A DNA stretch of 64,000 nt, taken from contig JAHQIW010000955.1 of NCBI GenBank assembly GCA_019055375.1, positions 50,315 to 114,314 on the forward strand, read 5' to 3'. Under the pieces are notes generated by a model, which saw nothing but the letters and a program-made list of their open reading frames with translations, was not told where the DNA came from and did not search any database. The position numbers were made by a program, and so were the translations under genes. This document shows, one piece after another, positions 35,171-64,000 of this stretch (positions within the stretch are counted from its first letter, which is position 1; each line of letters begins with the position of its first letter). The DNA comes from Parelaphostrongylus tenuis. Lineage: Eukaryota; Nematoda; Chromadorea; Rhabditida; Metastrongylidae.

Positions 35171-38100
35171 TGAGAGCTATCGAAAACGAACGTTTTACAC
35201 TCTATGTCAAGTGAAATTTTTACCTAACACAGAGTTTTGTGGCAACTGAGCGCGCAATTCAGAAGGGCTATTGTGGACCAAGTCCATGACATAAAAACAC
35301 CAAATTTGCTGAGATATGCTAAAATGAGTATCTTATGTGTTAGTAGGAAGCCAAACCAAATCCAGCTTCGTGTGAGCTGTCAGCGAGGTCAAGCTAATAA
35401 AGCGGCATGAGTATATGGTGATTCATCCAGGTTAGCAATACTTACTTTGAAGAACGTACTTATGGTTTTTACACCAAGAAATTAAGATGAATTAAAGAGA
35501 TGTCAAATTACGGCAAAGGCTAAATCAAAAATCATCACACACTACTTTGGGCATTTATTATCTAAATAAAAAGACTTGAGTGTTTCAAATTAAATCATCT
35601 AGACATTTTCAAACCGATTTAGCCTAAAATTTTTAAAGGAAAAATATGAGAATCGATTGCAGCTGTCGTATGAGACGGATCTTTCTGCGCAGATCTGCAT
35701 CGATACCTGATAGATAAGTTTCGATAGTCGCATTACTTGATATTGAATCGACCTGTTTCACTATGGTAATGATCTTGTGTTCTGTTGCTCTCAGATAGTA
35801 CCTTCAGGTTGACATTATATACACGACCGATTACATTCACAATCTTAGTGCGGTCGAAGTTAGTGAAAGAGTTTTTCTGTTGAGAATCGATTAATCATTA
35901 GCCATGAATGCCCTCTATGGCGGTTTATCCCTTGATGCTTCGGAAGGTCTACACTGGAAAAACTCGAGGAACTCGTTTTGGTGGTGATGTGAACACTTCG
36001 GCGAGACGACGCACCATCGCTGCTGTGTGCGCTCGTTTAATTTCATGAAGCTGTTGCAGATTGATATTCATCTCGTTTTACACACTCCTAATGTTAAGAA
36101 TTTTAAAAAATGTAGATGACCTGTGTGACTGCAATTTTAGTTGATTTTCACTAGACAGCAAGTTGAAAAGTTATGAATAGCTTTTTGTTGAACGAATTGT
36201 GTATGTCATGTGCTGGTCAAAGAATAACAACTGAACGTCATTCCATCAAAAAGATACTTTAGCGTCGTATACAGGTGAAAAAGTTTTATGCGAAATGGCT
36301 GTGTAGAAAAACTCAGTGTTCTCTCATTCTCCATTGCCGCTGCTCTCAAACATGGCTATTTGAAAATGTCCATCAAAAAACTTGTAAATTATTTGGGGTA
36401 ACTGAAGTAAGGCTACAATCCATTGAGCAGTTTTCTCATCAGAAAAGCAGCTTCTATGGAATTACGTGTGACACAAAAACGATGACGTTGTTACAATTTA
36501 TAAGACATAATCTGTGAACTATTCACTATAATTCTACTAATTACACTGTTTTCTTCTGCAGATGAGTTTTCAGTGAAACGATTTCTCCTTACTTTACTTA
36601 GTGACATCTGCCTTGTAGATTTCTTATTCCGACAATCACGCAAGTTATTATGTAGTGAAAGTCTTTGTAAATATCGTGAGTGACGAATCCCATTTCTGAA
36701 AGCATTGAAAACCACTATTTCATCGTTATAGCAATGATTCTATACATGTTCTTTTTTTTCAAAGCTATTATCACAGTTCTTCATGTTATTCGTTTCGTTT
36801 GACTTCAGTCCTATGTTGCTTAGACTTGCAGATAGTGAAAGAATTAGAATTTTAGAGTAGAAAGAAAAGCGAGGAGATACTCAATGAGCTCGTGACTTCG
36901 ATAAATTATTAATAAGTTTTTCGCACTGTTCATATCATAAGGAATCACGCGATGGTTGTGTGATATTACCAGGATCACTCGCCCGACTCGTCAAAGGCTG
37001 TCTACTTCGACCGGTTGCAGCTGCGTCACATACCTACCCCGACCACATTTCTCCATCTCTGTAGTCGCCCAAAATGTCAGCGATTGCCCTTCATTCGATT
37101 TTCATTGAAATGAATTATATGTACTCTCAAGAGCAACACAATCTCCCTATTACCGGACTAATCATCAAACTCCATTCTTCATCACCTCGTTCTCAATGGC
37201 CGTCACTATAATCCGTTCCTAAAAGTACAGTATTTGATGAATCTGAATATATTCTAAACAGGATTCAGTGCATGATCGTCTCAAAACTCTGCTTTCAACG
37301 AGTTTTTCTTGAAGGGAAGTTTCTATTTTTGGGCGGTGACCATGGAACTTCCGCGTATCAAGCCGAAATGCGCAGTACTAACGCACTTTTGTTGAAGGGT
37401 AGATACAACTATTATTGCCTGGTTCAGTCAATAATAGGAACGAAACGTGATTTTTGAGGATTTGTGCGTTCGTCGTAATGGATTGTATTGATTTTCGATC
37501 GACACGACGTTATCCGCCTGATTTCATCTAGGCGCCGTCCGTCCGTCGTCCGTTCGTTCGTCTGTCCGGTCGGCCGATCGGCCGGCTTCGCGCTCCGCCC
37601 CAGCAGTTATTCTCACCAATTTGTCGGCGTTTTCATTGTTCGTTAAAGTCATGTTACATCGGTGTCGATGTTGGAAGCTTTCAGAGAACAGCATACAAGC
37701 AGACTAACTCAGAGTAGGAAAGAGCAGTGAAGTACCACAACGATGTCGGTCCAACATCCTCCCACTTTGTTGAGCTCGTTATCGAATAACGACGGCGACA
37801 TACGGTAGCCACACGTTGGCAATGCGCACGTCCACAGATTAAGTACTGTCGGTGTCATTGTCGCTGCTTTTTAAATGCCCATATCTTGCCTAAAACTTTA
37901 ACAACCACTGCTTCATAAGGTCATCTCATTTTTTCGACTTTTCTTTAGTTTTAATGAAGATTCTATAGAGGACGCGAACTAGTGAAAAAGAATGTCACAA
38001 CTATTTCAGAGTACCTTTATAAATATAATGCCAGATATATTGCAGAAATTTTTGATTCAACCTCCTTTATATATTTATCAACCAGAAATTCTCGTTTACG

Positions 38101-38294
38101 GCTTTGTTTTCTTATCATTTTTTAGTCTTCACGTGACTTTATTAACTCCCTTACTAAAATTTTTTCGCTATTTTCGGAAACCTAATATTATCACGTGAAA
38201 ATGCTGCTTTGTTTAGCAGATTTTATTTGTTTTCTTCCACTATGTGCCACATCTGGATAAGTACTGCAAACGAAACTCGTTCTTAACTTTACGC
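35171..38294. other. Intergenic stretch without a supported gene
   Basis: 3.1 kb. Open frames (for example 36,275-36,517) have no recognised motif. A GTCC/GTTC-rich simple sequence with a GGCCGATCGGCC palindrome lies at 37,538-37,587. I see no tRNA or second-copy repeat. Confidence 0.35.
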
Positions 38295-38408
38295 TCGGGC
38301 TCTATAAGTCAGCCCTCATTGACAGACCACTGACATGCGTGGCTCAAATAATGATTACCAGGCATATTGAAATTTGAGCTGTGGTCTCAAGAAAACACTC
38401 GAAACAAA
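38295..38408 (+). mobile_element. 5'-truncated hammerhead repeat starting at the cleavage site
   Basis: Homology to the hammerhead repeat starts at TCGGGC (38,295-38,300), which is exactly the first base after the predicted ribozyme cleavage point. It continues through CTCTATAAGTC, CATGCGTGGCTCAAATAATG, ATTACCAGGCA and AAGAAAACACTCGAAAC. Nothing of the ribozyme core upstream is present. Confidence 0.65.
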
Positions 38409-38922
38409 AGATATGTTGTTTTATGTTTGAATATGTTCCATATCGATTCCAGATCATTCATCATTGCATTCCCAAAGTAATGTAGAGAATCTTGTAATCT
38501 GGGTGTACTTATCTTCTAGAGAAGAGGAACTCTGGCCCTGTTTGAAGTTTATGTGATCAAAGCTGTTGTCCGTATCCTCTTTGTAGCCAGTATTGCTCAT
38601 TGAGGTCAAAAATTTTTCTTCCACTGTAACTGGACTATGAATGGAGCGCAGATTTATTACATGCGGCTTCTACTTGAGGTTTTCCTCAAACATTGGATCT
38701 TATATTAGCGTTCTGTGTTCAATTCAACGTTACACAATTTCTCGTTATACGAATAAATTTGTTTTCGAATCATCTATTAGAAGGATTTATGGGGAAAAAC
38801 AAAGGGTGAAAAACGTAAATACTCGTGTAGTTTGAAAATTTCAGGTTTACGATCGCGTCATTGTTGCCATCGTCCACCTCAATACTATTTCCTTCTGTAT
38901 ACGTATTTGTCCCTTCTATACA

Positions 38923-38958
38923 GACGCTCATCTATTATACTGATGTGTCAAAGAAGCC
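38923..38958 (+). promoter_or_regulatory. Candidate trans-splice/5' leader acceptor for the LRP gene
   Basis: CCCTTCTATACAG ends at 38,923, 35 bases before the proposed start codon. It has the pyrimidine-plus-CAG form of a nematode splice acceptor and could receive a spliced leader. Weakly supported. Confidence 0.3.

Positions 38959-64000
<25,042 letters not shown>

Overview
The window looks like nuclear DNA of a parasitic nematode, most likely a hookworm-like strongylid (clade V). The evidence is AT-rich intergenic DNA, nematode-type introns ending in TTTCAG, a decayed RTE-type endonuclease/reverse-transcriptase element of a kind abundant in hookworm genomes, several decayed mariner elements, and many tRNA-like short repeats. 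The species call is inference. I recognise only one host gene.

Layout. Bases 1-12,890 are dominated by a very large inverted repeat. The left arm (about 795-4999) and right arm (about 8376-12580) are near-identical mirror copies around a 3.4 kb spacer. Each arm holds one end-region of a foldback element with roughly 0.5 kb inverted ends, a 352-bp inverted pair of hammerhead-type repeats flanked by a 13-bp direct repeat, and tRNA-like repeats. Bases 13-38 kb are a graveyard of mobile DNA: five mariner relics (two share the same internal deletion and keep terminal inverted repeats), a frameshifted RTE element (24.86-28.18 kb), tRNA-like SINEs and an inverted pair of hammerhead-like sequences near 33 kb. 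The rest of this interval shows no gene I can support.

From 38,959 to the right edge lies a multi-exon gene on the + strand for an LDL-receptor-related protein (LRP/megalin type). It has a signal-peptide exon, six LDL-receptor class A repeats, an EGF module, a calcium-binding EGF module and the start of a YWTD beta-propeller, and continues beyond base 64,000. Nineteen of the exon junctions were placed by hand; splice phases agree everywhere except two places, each explained by one extra base (near 60,300 and 61,807).

The most striking signal is a structurally complete type I hammerhead self-cleaving ribozyme at 61,323-61,365, sense-oriented in an LRP intron. It belongs to a short dispersed repeat family with fossil copies near 4.5, 4.7, 8.7, 8.85 and 35.1 kb. 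A 5'-truncated copy at 38,295 begins exactly at the predicted cleavage site. Together these suggest a small non-coding mobile RNA element that moves as ribozyme-cleaved RNA. Everything here was read by eye; no database search or folding program was run.
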